DNA of 64,000 nt from Syngnathus acus (GCF_901709675.1 NC_051088.1:6893693-6957692); one strand, 5' to 3'. Shown: positions 1 through 42,585, counted from the stretch's first letter. A program made the numbers and translations. Notes: a model not told the origin generated them from the sequence alone.

Positions 1-2910
1 CCTCTATCAGTAGAAGACTTGTCCTCCTTGGAGTTCCTAGGAAGATGTGCACTGGTGCGCTTCGCACTGGGCTCTTGGGACTGCTGGTTGCCTTTCTTAA
101 TGGGGACGGGCTTAGGTGAAGCACCTCTGCCGTCCCCATCACTTGAAGTCGCCGCCAAAGAGTCCATGGAGGTTTTGTGTTTCAGATGACGCTTGACAGC
201 ACGCTCAGCTTTAGTGCTGCTGCTGCTGCATCTTGATGCGTTGCGAGAGGGGGGGGAGGGAGCCTGAGATTGATGCTGTGCCAGCGGGGAGGACAACTTG
301 AGACGCTCTGATGACTCGGAGGCTACAGACCTTAATTCTGGCACCTTGACATTTTTTGTCTCGATAGGTCCCACCTCCTTCTCCTTCTTGTTGGACTTAA
401 ACACAACAAATGGAAAAATTGCTGTCACCATTGAGATAGACTGTAACATGGGTGGGAGCAAGATCATCTCATTCATTTCTAACTCACTTTTAGTGAAGGC
501 CAAATGTGTATAGGGATCTTCTTGTGGAGGATGAGCAACAGAAATCCTCCCTTCTCTTTGTATTGCACTCTACTACAAGAGGCCTCTATTTCCTCTTGCA
601 ATTGGCAGCTCCACTCACGGCCATCTGAAAAAGGAAATGCACAAAATTAAAATTGAATGAAAATTCATGCTTTTGGAGTAATACTTTACAGTAAGCAGAT
701 CGGGATATAGATGCAAACTGAAGCATGATAATATTCACAACTACTAATGGAAATACAGTTCAAAAATTTCTCTGAGGGTGGCTCGGTGGAACACTGGTAA
801 GCACGTCCGCCTCACAGTTAGGAGGGTGCGGGTTCGATACCACCTCCGGCCCTCCGTGTGTGTTCTCCCCGTGCCCGCGTGGGTTTTCTCCGGGCACTCC
901 GGTTTCCTCCCACATCCCTAAAAAATGCTTGGCAAGCCGATTGAGCACTCCAAGTTGCCCCTAGGTGTGAGTGTGGATGGTTGTTGTGCAATTGGCTCGC
1001 AACCGGTTCAGGGTGTCTCATACTAGATGAGTACTCAAAGAATACTTGTACTATTATGAATCAGAAAGAAAAAAAGTGATATTGAACATCACTAGTTTTG
1101 AGTAACATTTTAAAATTCTCAACAATCATACAAGAGTAAAATCAAAACCAAAGTTGAATAAGGAATAAAGCAAACAGTCTTTGTTGTTTTTCTTTAATAT
1201 TCCTTTGAAACTCAACAAGTGTTCATGTGATGCAAAGATGACTTTACCTGCAAAGCGCACATGGCAGTGTGTATCAGTGAAGGTTGTGTTGACATCCTCA
1301 ATCTTCTGCACACTTTCCCCACAGCGCAACTTGATGATCACTTCATTGGCATTTTGTTTCCAATCCACAAACACATCTGGAAGCACCAAAACAAATCATA
1401 ATTAAATGTGGTATAATTTGCTTTTATTCATACTTTATTTGAGTGTGTATTCTACATAAAGTGTGTTTTTATAAATTGAGACAAGATAAGGATATTGCCA
1501 TTTATTTCGTGAAATTTGAATCAGCTGTTTACTAATGTCAAGATGAAAATTAGCTTTCTACTTCCCTCTACCCATTTTGGCTGCAGAGCAGTCTGGAGTG
1601 AAATACTTGTACCCTCTGCTGGTTGCTGCCATGTAATGAAATGTCTTCTCTCCACAGCAGCAAAGTACATACATAGCGAAGCGTAAAAGTGCCTTTCTGA
1701 TAAGAACTAAAATTCTATCAATGGTATCAATGGTACAGTCTCAAAATGTCAATCTCCTTATGGTTGTCACATTGTCAACAGTTTAAGAAGAACCTGCATT
1801 CTGATCCTCTAACTTGTGTATAATGAACATCTTTACGCCCAGACGTTTTTCGAATCCAGATGTGACACTAATTCATTCATTTTGCCATGCATTTCTTTAA
1901 GCTCTGTGCATTAAACTGGTAGGAGCAGCAGTATAAGGCTGGATACAAATAAACTAGCCTCCAGTCAGAGTCTTGAGGTAGGTGCACCTGCTTGCACTCA
2001 TTCAAGCCCTGCCACTGCACTCGCACGCACAAGCTGTATCGTCTCACCACACTCACACGTGCATACTTCAAAAAGACTTAATTTAATATCACATCCAACG
2101 GAAAACTTCAGAATCAAGAAAAGTTGTGTACCGTTGTCCATGTGACGAATTTGGTGAAGTAATTTGAGCTGAATATCATCTCCAAAGTCGTTTTGAGTCT
2201 GCTCCTTTTCCTACTGCAACTCGACTAGAGCCCCACACACACACACACTTTCTTTTCTCTCCCCCTCTAAATGTCAGGAACAACACTATCCTTTCTGGGC
2301 GGTCGTAATGCCAAATGTCACTTTGGATTTCCTGTCGCATGTATACAGCGCAAACATAATATGGAGAAAAGTCATGGCAAAGAAAAAAAAAATTGATGGG
2401 TGAAAATGACCAAACAATCTTTTACATACAGAGCCAATGGTTTTCGATTTTAGCGAGTACCGTGCCAAGCCAAAAATCCTTTTCTTCCTAATGGCACTGC
2501 CAAGATATCGCGTCAGATTAAAATCCAAGTGACACGATATGAATCCGGTTGAAAATGAACATACATAATGAAGAAATCAAAATTTGTCAACATGACAAAT
2601 TAAAACACAACTGTATTCTGATCTCAATGAAAGTTACAATATTGTATTGCACCATCATTGGAGTTTTTTTTTTTTGGCCCCACCCCCATAACCCGACCTC
2701 TTTACCTTTTCTGACCTCGGCAAGGACTCCATCTACTCCTGCAGAAGCAGCTGCTCTCTTGGCCTCTCTGGACTCCTGGTTAGCCCTGTCTTTCTGCTTC
2801 TTCTTACTGGCACTGGAGGATAACTCTGACCCGTGGTCACCTCCTCCCCTCTGTTGATTCGGAGCCCCGCTGCGTCGGCCCCCGGCTCCATTACCACCAC
2901 CGCTGGACAT
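1..2910 (-). CDS. usp19: USP19, ubiquitin carboxyl-terminal hydrolase 19 (5' part, cut by window edge)
   Basis: N-terminal part of the tail-anchored, ER-associated deubiquitinase USP19; the second CS domain, USP catalytic domain, MYND finger and tail anchor lie beyond the left edge. Coding exons in transcript order: 2910-2706, 1376-1248, 624-488, then 395-1 (continues out of the window). Phases agree across all junctions (205, 129 and 137 nt, ending in phases 1, 1 and 0). The first exon encodes MSSGGG... followed by SKKKQKDRANQES, which matches the N terminus of mammalian USP19. Exons 2-3 encode the first CS (p23-like) domain: DVFVDWKQNANEVIIKL, TFTDTHCHVRFAG, then GREWSCQLQEEIEASCS and LLILHKKIPIHIWPSL. 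Exon 4 is a Ser/Lys-rich, probably disordered linker with SAKR, resembling the linker of long mammalian isoforms. The start at 2908-2910 is chosen by homology to the mammalian start; the frame stays open upstream (see findings). The exon 4 acceptor at 396-397 is preferred for its pyrimidine tract; 441-442 is an in-frame alternative. Confidence 0.9.
775..1048 (+). mobile_element. tRNA-derived SINE, 3'-truncated copy
   Basis: Begins with a tRNA-like head (GGTGGCTCGGTGG...), carries a perfect RNA polymerase III B box (GGTTCGATACC near 830-841) and the typical fish body with TTCTCCGGGCACTCCGGTTT and CCTCCCACATCCC. It matches the longer copy at 4083-4436, which is in the opposite orientation, but stops short of that copy's 3' end. 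It lies in a USP19 intron. Confidence 0.75.
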
Positions 2911-3036
2911 CTTCAGACACTTGGCGCTAAGGGGCCACCCGTCGCCGGATTCACTGCCGCTGCTGGGGTCTGGATCTGAGGTGTGCCGCTTTCTGCCTGG
3001 CCCAGCTATCTTGGCGATGATAGTGGTCTTACCTCT
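2911..3036 (-). other. usp19: USP19 5' UTR part of the first coding exon
   Basis: The exon holding the USP19 start codon appears to begin at 3036: read on the minus strand, a long pyrimidine tract ends in CAAG at the acceptor. The 126 nt before the chosen ATG have no stop in the coding frame (KRGKTTIIAKI... then RKRHTSDPDPSSGSESG), so they could be translated if an upstream ATG existed. I treat them as untranslated because mammalian USP19 starts at the equivalent of MSSGGG. Confidence 0.5.
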
Positions 3037-3339
3037 CTTGAAACACAATCAGGAAGAGTAACGGGGAAGGGGGGAACCTAAGGGTAGAAAAACGAACAAA
3101 ATAAGGCAATTATCAAATAGCCATGATTGTTGATTGTGACAGTTTGTGGTTGGTGTGACTGACATTTAATGGGTTTGAATTTGATTTGTTTGGCTTGACC
3201 ATTCTCGATCAAAGAAAGTAGGACATTGCCTTGTGAATTCACCAAAAAATGTATTTGACCTTCATAATTAGAATTATCCAAACAATGTGGGATTTCTGAC
3301 AAATTTATAAAGCGGATGATAAAATGATAAGTCAAAAAA

Positions 3340-3953
3340 AAGTCAAAGTCTGCTTTATTGTCAATTTCTTCACATGCCAAGACACAAAGAAATCGAAATT
3401 ACGTTCCCACTATCCCACGGTGACAAGACATAGTACACAATATACATACAAGTAAACAACACAAAAAATAAAAACAAGAAGGCACAAACAATGAATAAAT
3501 AAGAGTGATGAATAAATAATAAATAAACAAATAACAAAGAAGAGGAGCAAAAATGGAGCAAGTGTGCATACAGCAGACAGTCAGAATAGAGCGCAAAAGT
3601 ACAGGACGCTACGCAGAAGGGGGGAGAGAGTTCAGGATCCTAACAGCCTGCCGTATGAAGCTGTTGGTGAGTCTGGTGGTGCGGGAGCGCAGGCTCCTGT
3701 ACCTCTTCCCAGAGGGCAGAAGATCAAACAAAGAGTGAGCGGGGTGACTCACATCACTCACAATCGCGGTCGCCTTGCGGGTGAGACGAGAGGTGTGAAT
3801 GTCCTTCAGGGAGGGGAGTGAAGCACCAATAATCTTACCAGCCGTGTTCACTATGCGCTGCAGGGCCTTTATGTTGTATTCAGTGCAGCTACCACCCCAA
3901 ACAGCGATACAATGGTGCCACGGTAGAATGTAGTCATTCATCAAAGATCCCAA
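3340..3953 (-). mobile_element. Non-LTR retrotransposon (LINE) 3' fragment
   Basis: The minus strand at 3609-3953 encodes the C-terminal end of a LINE ORF2 protein. Recognisable pieces are NTAGKIIGASLPSLKDI, HPAHSLFDLLPSGKRYRSL and RTTRLTNSFIRQAVRILN, the usual tail after the reverse transcriptase of CR1/L2-like fish LINEs. The element 3' UTR follows down to about 3340 and includes a TTTATTGTCAATTTCTTCAC-type segment on the plus strand. It is 5'-truncated, lacks the catalytic domain and sits in USP19 intron 1. The clade is not certain from this fragment. Confidence 0.75.
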
Positions 3954-4082
3954 TAATTTTGATTGAGATTAAAATCATGATTAATAAAAAAATTATTCAT
4001 TGACTTTAATAAAAAAATGTTCATTGACTTCAAAACCTTGTGTGTGTGCGTGCGTGTATATATATATATACACGCAAAATCC

Positions 4083-4435
4083 ATCCATTTTCTGTACCGT
4101 TTAGTCCCCACGGGGGTCGCGGGTGTGCTGGAGCCTATCCCAGCGTCATCGGGCAGTAGGCGGGGGACACCCTGAACCGGTTGCCAGCCAATCGCAGGGC
4201 ACACAGAGACAAACAACCATTCGCACTCGCACTCACACTTAGGGACAATTTGGAGTCTTCCACCGGCCTACCAAGCATGTTTTTGGGATGTGGGAGGAAA
4301 CCGGAGTGCCCGGAGAAAACCCACGCGGGCCCGGGGAGAACATGCAAACTCCACACAGGGAGGGCCGGAGGTGGAATCGAACCCGCACCCTCCTAACTGT
4401 GAGGCGGACGTGCTACCCAGTGCGCCACCGAGCCA

Positions 4436-4436
<1 letters not shown>
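4083..4436 (-). mobile_element. tRNA-derived SINE, near full length
   Basis: Read on the minus strand it starts GGTGGCTCGGTGGCGCACTG, has the B box GGTTCGATTCC, the conserved central segment shared with the copy at 775-1048, and a 3' end with ATAGGCTCCAGCACACCCGC and AATGGATGGA typical of fish SINE/LINE tails. A TA microsatellite abuts its head. It lies in USP19 intron 1. Confidence 0.8.

Positions 4437-4437
<1 letters not shown>

Positions 4438-4469
<32 letters not shown>
4438..4469. repeat. (TA)n microsatellite
   Basis: About 16 uninterrupted TA units followed by a degenerate CA-rich tail to about 4517. Confidence 0.9.
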
Positions 4470-4475
<6 letters not shown>

Positions 4476-5715
4476 AACACACACACCCACGCACACACCC
4501 ACCCACACACGCGCACAGCGGAAAATACGGTAATCGTTTTTGTGATACATCTTTATGCAAAATAAAATGTTATCCGATTATTTGATCAATCAATAGACCA
4601 ATTGATAAAACAATCAATTCTAAAAATATTCGATAGTCGCAGCCCTAATTTGAATGAGATTTTTTAACATTGACTTTATCATTAGCACACGCAACGTTTT
4701 TAATACGAACCATTAATTGTACTTAAGAATACATAAAGTGTATTTTTTCTTGTGTTTAGTATTATTGTCAACTTCATTCAAGCGCTTAAAGGACACTTAA
4801 AGACGGCACATATGCACACTTGCTAGTACAAGTTCCTTTTACAACCTCGTTTTTACAATATTGTTACTTTCCTTAAATTGTGTCTAAAACCATTTGCTCT
4901 GCCAAGTATCTTAAAAACAGTGATTCCCGAACACTTGCTCTTTAATGATTATTTACTAACTACTGAACTACTACTAACTGACTAAGTGTATAAAAGCATA
5001 CTAAAACTCAACAGCGGTTCCAGTAATTTTCACAAGGCACGATTAATAACCTGTGTAACCAATTCATAACCTGACGCAATTCATGAAAGAAAACAATAGC
5101 TTTGTCTTGAACTAAACAAACCCGGATTCCTCACTGGGGATACGAGATCATGTCACCCCATGAACGAACGATATTTTGTTAGACAAGCGTGAGCTGTGAG
5201 CTTTTCCTAATGCAAAATAAATGCCTCGGCTCAATAACAGTTAAGGAAACGCTGGCTTAAACAACAGTATTAGGACTCGCTGTTGCTAGCGTAAACACGA
5301 TGGCTGTTACTAGCGAATTGGTCGCCGTGCATCTTTGAAATCTATGAAATGCATCACTTTGAACATTGCACTGCAGTTTTGAGAGGTTTATACGTGATGC
5401 TCACAACCCTCCAATGATTTTGCTGTCACCTGTAAATAGAGCATTGTCGTCATGAGAAACATCCAGACATTTACACTCCATGTAGTTCTGATCCTCACTA
5501 TTTAATTTGGCGAAGTAGGTTACCATCACCTCAATGCATTCATTAGATTGTCAACGCCTACATTTTGGAGCAAAGGCAAAACAATCAATCGCTAATGTCA
5601 TTAGCAGCTGCTAAAGCTAATTCTAGCCTCCATTTTACACAAAATAGGTAACCCTTTGCGGTCATCTGAGGATAACAGGACTGGGTGGATACTGAAACGA
5701 AAGCATCGTACTCAC

Positions 5716-5930
5716 CAAGTGTTAATTGAAGGAGAAGTGTGATTTTGTTGTTGTTGTTGTGCATGTACACAATGGCCGGCGACTTGCTGTGCGTCCTCAC
5801 CGGCTGCTGCTAAGCTTTCTTCGCTTCTTCGCGACAGCAGGCCGCTCAGCTCCACGCACTCGCAACCCTGTAGTCCACGGTGCTTCTGGAACCTTCTTTC
5901 CTTTTTATCCAGGAGCCATTTTGGACTAAG
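5716..5930 (-). promoter_or_regulatory. usp19: Probable non-coding first exon and promoter area of USP19
   Basis: On the minus strand there is a good donor (CACTTG followed by GTGAGTACG) ending an exon at 5716. The stretch to about 5930 is richer in CpG than its surroundings and lies just downstream of the lamb2 3' end. Joining to the acceptor at 3036 gives no in-frame start for USP19, so the exon would be 5' UTR. The right limit (transcription start) is a guess; no TATA box was identified. Transcript data are not available to me. Confidence 0.4.
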
Positions 5931-6579
5931 TTGAACAGGCAAGTATGTGCGTGTGTTTTAATCAAACGACGACAACTAAAAGACAGTCATTGATGGAGTG
6001 GGCAATCCGCGGGATAAGTCTACTTTGTTGAGGACAACATCCTGCCCGGCCAAGACTAGAGACGGCAAGCAACTTCCTGGATGGTAGTACCACGTGATCT
6101 GTAGCCCTTCCTCCTTTCGTGCGGGCACATGTACGCACAAATAGGATCTTAGGTGAAACGACATTTCGTGTCCAAGTTTTGAAAGGCACAAAAGATCTGA
6201 CTTTCAAGATTCTCAAAGACATTAAGAACTGACGTGCCGTGTACAGTACACACGTTTATGGTGGTATCACGTGTTTAATATTTATAGATTGATTTTTTTT
6301 TTAATCTTTCTTTTACAGCTACCATGAAGAAAGGCAACTCATTTGGCGCAAGAAGAAATAAAGCAATACTGGACAAGTGTGGGGGTGAAGAAAGGCAGAT
6401 TTTTTTTTTTTTTTTTACTCTATATATCGTATTTGTAGGATTTAAGGCATTGATACTATAGATTCATATCAGATTCTAATTCAAATATGCACATCTGGTT
6501 ACAAATTAAAATATGTATGTGTATACTATATGTAAACTACGTTTGGAAATATAGGAACAAATATTAAAACAAAAACAAA
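5931..6579. other. Intergenic gap between lamb2 3' end and USP19 5' end
   Basis: About 650 bp separate the lamb2 polyadenylation region from the USP19 first exon. It contains poly-T runs (near 6293 and 6402) and AT-rich sequence but no coding pattern. The USP19 promoter must lie at its left end. Confidence 0.5.
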
Positions 6580-7372
6580 ATTTATACAGACTTCCAACCT
6601 TTATTCACAACGTCAAGGCACTGAAATACAGTAGTACATTATTACTTTGGCATTTTTGCTCTCATCTTTGGTACATAATACATTTAAGAGAAATGAAGTT
6701 GTATGTTATGCAAAATTTATTTTACAAATGTATTCTTATAAAATCTATATTTTTGTACAATTACTTATGCGTGGCCTTTGTGCTGTAAAACTGAAACTAT
6801 CAATAAAATGGAATATGACAATACAATATAATATGCCTGCTAAAATATGTTATGTTCAATGCAATGGAACACTGGCAAGTGTCATGCTGTAAATTTAAGT
6901 CACCAGTTCTCAATATCACCCTTAATCTTACGAGTGTTGATTACAAGAAGGCAGGCTTTCCTCATTGGCTTGCTTTTCATATGATAAAAAAACAAAAGTG
7001 GCTTGAGGGCTTTCATTTAATTAACTCAAAAGCAATCCACCCAGCAGTTTTGTTTTTGTAGGTGAGATTTGTTGAGTAAATATCCTAAGTTTCCAATTTA
7101 GTCAACCTGCTGCCTTTAAAAAGGTAATTTAAAATATACTCAGTAGTAAATGTCACATTATTTTATTCCTTATCTTTGGACTCTTGACATTTGTAATTTA
7201 AATTATACACACATTTTTAATATTCAGTACACACATTTACAAGCATACAATTCCAGATTGTTTTTTAAACACTGAAAATCAACACAACTTCCGCACGTTC
7301 AGCTTTTTGGGTATGATCCACCTGACACGCAGAGTGCAGAATAGTTAGTCAAACCAGAAAAGGTGGCTAGTA
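6580..7372 (-). other. lamb2: lamb2 3' UTR and polyadenylation signal
   Basis: Sequence after the lamb2 stop codon (7373-7375). A canonical AATAAA on the minus strand is at 6600-6605, so cleavage is expected around 6580. The UTR is AT-rich with no other coding signal. Confidence 0.6.
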
Positions 7373-38519
<31,147 letters not shown>

Positions 38520-38541
38520 CTCGCAGCCGCACACGGACAAC
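38520..38541 (-). other. lamb2: lamb2 5' UTR part of the start-codon exon
   Basis: The exon begins at 38541 after a strong acceptor (TTTTTCCTGCAG on the minus strand) and carries 22 nt before the chosen ATG, whose context has a purine at -3. The exon donor at 38488 is GTGAGTGC. Confidence 0.7.
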
Positions 38542-38748
38542 CTGCAGGAAAAAGTTGGCAAACTTCATCATCCGCACCACATGCCTACTTTGGAATACTT
38601 TTACACATGACTTAAAATACATGTATTAACCGGAGCACGCACAATCTTTAATTGAATACCTTTAAATAATATCCTCCGATTTTTGATATTTGCCGAATCC
38701 TTCCAGTTACGCACGGTCTTAAATGCCGCAGGGAGTCTAACAACTCAC

Positions 38749-38945
38749 CGCATTGGTTCCGCTCAGATGTACTCTCCAGTCTCGGTGTCCGAACCCACCG
38801 CTCGTCCTTTGGGTCAACTTGCTGAGAAGCTGCGGGACACGACAAGGGGGGCTTGCGTGTCTTTGCTACGGTCGGAGCGAAAGTTCGGTGCTCCTGCGTG
38901 TGGAAAACCCTTGTTGGTGTCCTACTGGAAAAGAACATAGCGCAG
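38749..38945 (-). promoter_or_regulatory. lamb2: Probable lamb2 first exon (5' UTR) and promoter area
   Basis: A strong donor (CAATGCG followed by GTGAGTTG, minus strand) ends an exon at 38749. The GC-richer sequence to about 38945 is a plausible non-coding first exon, as mammalian LAMB2 has. The transcription start is not determinable here. The last codon start in it, ATG at 38751-38753, is in frame with the main start after splicing. Confidence 0.5.
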
Positions 38946-39489
38946 ACAGAGGGAGGAGACACACGGGCGGTCGTGGGGCAGTGGGGGTTAAAGCACCCAC
39001 ACGATTAGAAGTACGAGAGGTGGCAAAAATACACGCTGCGGCAGTGTGTATGTGTGTACATGTATGTATGTGGTGCTATAAATAAATAAATAAATAAATA
39101 AATCTATACACACACACACAAGGTTTTGTGCTACAATGACTTTTTCTGTGTGTTGTAAAGTACTCCTATTGCTATTTATCAGGAGAATCTGTCAAAAAGG
39201 TTCAAATGCTGTTAGCACATCACAAATGCCATTCCAAAGAAATGGCTTAATCAGGGCCTCCAAAGCCAGGTGAAAGTGATGATATCAATGTTATATTGAC
39301 TATATGATTTATAAATATATTTTCAAATATCAAATAAAATACTGAAGGGGCTTAACTGGGGCTATACATATTTCTGACAGGGCTATAGGCTGCCCTCACC
39401 CCGTCTTCCCAAAAAATATACAATTTATATTACATACACTCATACAAATATATAAAAACACTTAATGAGAACAAGTGCTGAAAATTGAA
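38946..39489. other. Intergenic gap between NAA80 and lamb2
   Basis: About 540 bp, AT-rich, with an AAAT microsatellite (39078-39103) and a short CA run (39109-39120). No coding signal. Confidence 0.5.
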
Positions 39490-39697
39490 TTTTAATTCAT
39501 TTTATTTGTTTGCGGTTCACATAAAACCGTATCTCACTGCTTTTCAGAGCTGAAAAAAAAATGGAAGAACATAGTCCATCTGTTGTATGTTGAGTTGTTT
39601 AGGACAGTACATGATGTAACAAATTGATGCCAGAATTTTCTCCCAAACTTTCCTCCATTTGTTTCTTTTTTCGACTGTTTAACCCCAGAGGTGTCCT
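39490..39697 (-). other. naa80: NAA80 3' UTR
   Basis: Follows the stop at 39698-39700. AATAAA occurs on the minus strand near 39501-39506 (plus TTTATT), giving a short 3' UTR that ends around 39490. Confidence 0.45.
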
Positions 39698-40520
39698 TCA
39701 GAGATCTTTGTGCATCCAAAAAATGGATGATCCCTTGGCATCTCTGTAGGTGGTTTCAGTAAGAGTCTGAATCACAGGTGCTCTTTCAGCTGGAGGTGGG
39801 ATAGGAGGAGGCGGAGGAGGCGGTGGAGGTATAGAGGAGGTCGCAGGTGGTGGAAGTATGGAAGAAGGTGGAGGAGGTCTTATATTCCCAACCGGGCTGT
39901 CTTTTTCTAGTTTTTGTATTTTTATGTTAACTTCTTCATAAGGGATCCTGGAAAACCTGAGTAGACTTTCCTTAGGAACAAACGAGGCCAATGCTCCAGA
40001 GTTTTGCACCGGCGTTGATAGCTTGTAGCCAAGGTGGGCATAGAAGTGCTGCTTATTGTGGGTGGTCAAGCACAATCGCATGAACCCTCGTCGTTTGGCG
40101 TAGCACTCAGTCTTCTCCATCAGAGTTCGCCCGTAGCCTTTCCCTCTCTCAGCCTTCGATACGACCACCGACTCCACAAACAGGCTGTGGCTATGGCCTA
40201 TGACTCTTGAGAGACGGGCATGACCAAGCAGCTTCTCAGTGTCTCTGGGACCCTGCAGGAGAACTAGGCAGATGGGGAAATCCGGGCAGGATTGCTGCAG
40301 GGAGTGAACGCGGGCAGTCTGGCTCCTCTGCCACTCGGAGTTTACTAGGTCAGCGCAGGTAAGAAGCAGGTCCGGGCGGAGGTGGATCGGAATAACGTAG
40401 CTGTTCTCTGCTGGTTCAGTTTCTGATTGACTTTTATTGTCTGAAATTGAAGGCTCAAAGACTGTCCGAAAATTAGGGTTCACATCGAGCCCTCTGGTCA
40501 CTGGGGTTCCAGACTCTGCC
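39698..40520 (-). CDS. naa80: NAA80 (NAT6), actin N-alpha-acetyltransferase; main coding exon
   Basis: Cytosolic GNAT-family enzyme that acetylates the processed N terminus of actin. The reading frame aligns with mammalian NAA80 nearly throughout: LRPDLLLTCADLVNSEWQRS, FPICLVLLQ, GHARLSRVIGHSHSLFVESV, the acetyl-CoA loop ERGKGYGRTLME (Q/RxxGxG/A type, about 40115-40150), LCLTTHNKQHFYAHLGYKL, and the C terminus SSIFWMHKDL, where human has a very similar IFWMEKD end. Between domain and tail there is a proline-rich segment (about 39770-39870, up to nine consecutive Pro), as in the mammalian protein, where it binds profilin. An acceptor (TCCCCACAG) sets the exon edge at 40520. There is no ATG between it and the catalytic domain; the first in-frame ATG is Met of the GRTLMEK motif. 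The start must therefore lie in an upstream exon (phase 2 junction). Confidence 0.88.
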
Positions 40521-41090
40521 CTGTGGGGACCATAGTTTGATCCAGATTAGTCTTTATTCAATGTTAGGCAATGTCCACCCTGGAGTACAATAGTTTTTAG
40601 AAACTATAGTGGTACCTTGACTTTAAAAGTTTGTTTACAGGGCCCTCAGAGCCTTGTAATTAAAATGTTCTTGGCACAAGTAGCGACACCTAGTGGCCAA
40701 CAGAAGCATTAAGCGGGTGTCGAGCTCGCGGGACGGGGGTCGTCTACTCGTGCGACAAATTAGCTTAGGATGGATATCATTTTTCTATAAAACATGCTCG
40801 ATTGGCTTTTTGAATAAACGAGTAGACTGGGGCGTCTGTAACGTTCTTTGCACAGCTACTATCCTGGAAGTTTTATTCGTGCAGCGCATTATTTTACTCG
40901 TCTGGTTCAAATTTAGGACTTGTAACAAAAAATTACCAAGAATTCAAGGAAGTGACGGAAGGTGAAGTTAAACGCCGGCTAATCATGCTTTCATCTTCAA
41001 GGGTCAAGTGCAACAGTTTGATATTGTGAAGTTTCCTTGCGCAAGATACTACTACTACATACTGGTAGTAGCTAGAAATCAACTTTACCT

Positions 41091-41340
41091 ACATGCTCCG
41101 TGTCCACGCTCGGTCGCCGGGACAGCTCCCTCAGCTCGTTCCTGCTCCCGAAGCAGCCGTCTGCAGTAGGTTTTACTTGGAGCACCAATGAGAACCGTAA
41201 GAAGTGCTCCAGGATCAGCTGCTTTATTAAATGTACTACCCTGTCTCAAAGAGAAGACAAACGTGTAGCGTTTCCCGCTTGTGGTCCTCGTGTGCCACCA
41301 TGCGCACAGGAGTGATATTGCACGTACATGTGCCTACATT
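41091..41340 (-). other. naa80: Candidate upstream exon / promoter of NAA80
   Basis: A good donor (CATGTAG followed by GTAAAG, minus strand) lies at 41085-41090. Joined to 40520 it keeps an open frame of about 80 codons into NAA80 (including TYCRRLLREQERAEG), but this frame has no ATG. It may be 5' UTR. An alternative upstream exon (ATG near 40708 on the minus strand, donor near 40631) also fits the phase but has a poor donor. Confidence 0.3.
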
Positions 41341-41479
41341 ACACAATGAGTACGTATAATATATATCCAATAAAATTCATTCATCCAGTGAATCTCAACA
41401 TGTGGATTCCAAAAACGATCTAAATCACAGTAAAAGCAATTGTCCTAGTAAAAAAAATATTAACAAGGCAACCATCTTT

Positions 41480-42585
41480 ACCAAAAGGTTATCTTTATTT
41501 TTTTGTTTTTTTTGTTTTTTCCATCCAGGACAACTCATTTAGGATAATCGAAGAGAAATAAGCACAATTTTTATTAGCTTTTTCTGTGTTTTTACACAGA
41601 TGGAGGGTGAATTATCAGTTGGTCAAAAAAAAAACAACAAAAAAAAATATATGATAGCAATACATTAATAATTAATTCAATACAATGAAGTGTGGCGTCA
41701 ACGAATAGAATAGCAAATTCCCAGAAATGGAGGATGTTGTTTTATCACTTCCTCCATGGTACTGTAATATTCACCAGCACTAACTGAACTCAACAACAGT
41801 CGAGGAAGAAATGGAGTGTCCTCACATTGTTCTGTACCCCGGCCTCTCAGGGAGAAAACACTTCTTTTTTATATACTTAAATAATATTTTATCAAAGATT
41901 CTGTTTTTATCTTCATAAAATGTTTCTAAAACTTTAGTCTTCATTAAACTTTTTTGCATTTTTTAACATCTTTTTTTAAGTTTGTCAGCTCAATTTTGTT
42001 TTTGCAAATGTGGTTTGTGTTCATTAAGTGTACCCCCTGTGCGTGTTTCTGTGCGTGTATGTGTGTGTGTGTCTCTCTCCTTGGCTGAAGCAAATCAGAG
42101 CTGTTAAAACGCTCCTGTGATATCGATAACTGCCATTCAAAGCACGAGTGCTGCTGCGCTTTGGAAAACGATATGGAGTGTGAGTGTGTGAGTGTGTGTG
42201 TATTCGTTCTACATCTGACCTCTGCTTTACCTGCATACAGGTGAACTCATCGAAGACATGCTGAAAGCGTGAAGCTGGCATGAAATAACAAGGTTATGAC
42301 CTACAGTTATCTGCATGTGTGTGCGTGTGTGTGTGCAGTTTTATTAAGGAGTGCATGTGTAAGAGTTATATTAAGGGAATATGTGAGTGCTTGTGTCAGT
42401 GTATACGCAAAATAAATTTTATTTTATTCCTTTCCATGTGAACCAAATACATTTCTTCATGTTTGGACAAAATGGGTAAAGCTTTGGATGCATCTCGATC
42501 ACCTGTGTGAATGTGTGTGTGTTTGTGTCTGTGTGTGTGTGTGCGTGCTTGTGTAATAGAAGGCACGGCGAGTGGAGTGGGAGGC
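41480..42585 (-). other. prkar2a: PRKAR2A 3' UTR
   Basis: Follows the stop at 42586-42588. AATAAA on the minus strand at 41494-41499 suggests an end near 41480. The UTR is rich in TG microsatellites (about 42060-42070, 42180-42200, 42316-42335, 42510-42545). Confidence 0.5.

Noticed and set aside
830-841. B box considered as part of a tRNA gene
   Set aside because: The surrounding sequence does not fold into a complete tRNA with anticodon arm; it is the head of a SINE.
40693-40965. 90-codon plus-strand open frame upstream of NAA80
   Set aside because: No similarity recognised; it lies antisense in the NAA80 5' region and looks like a chance frame.
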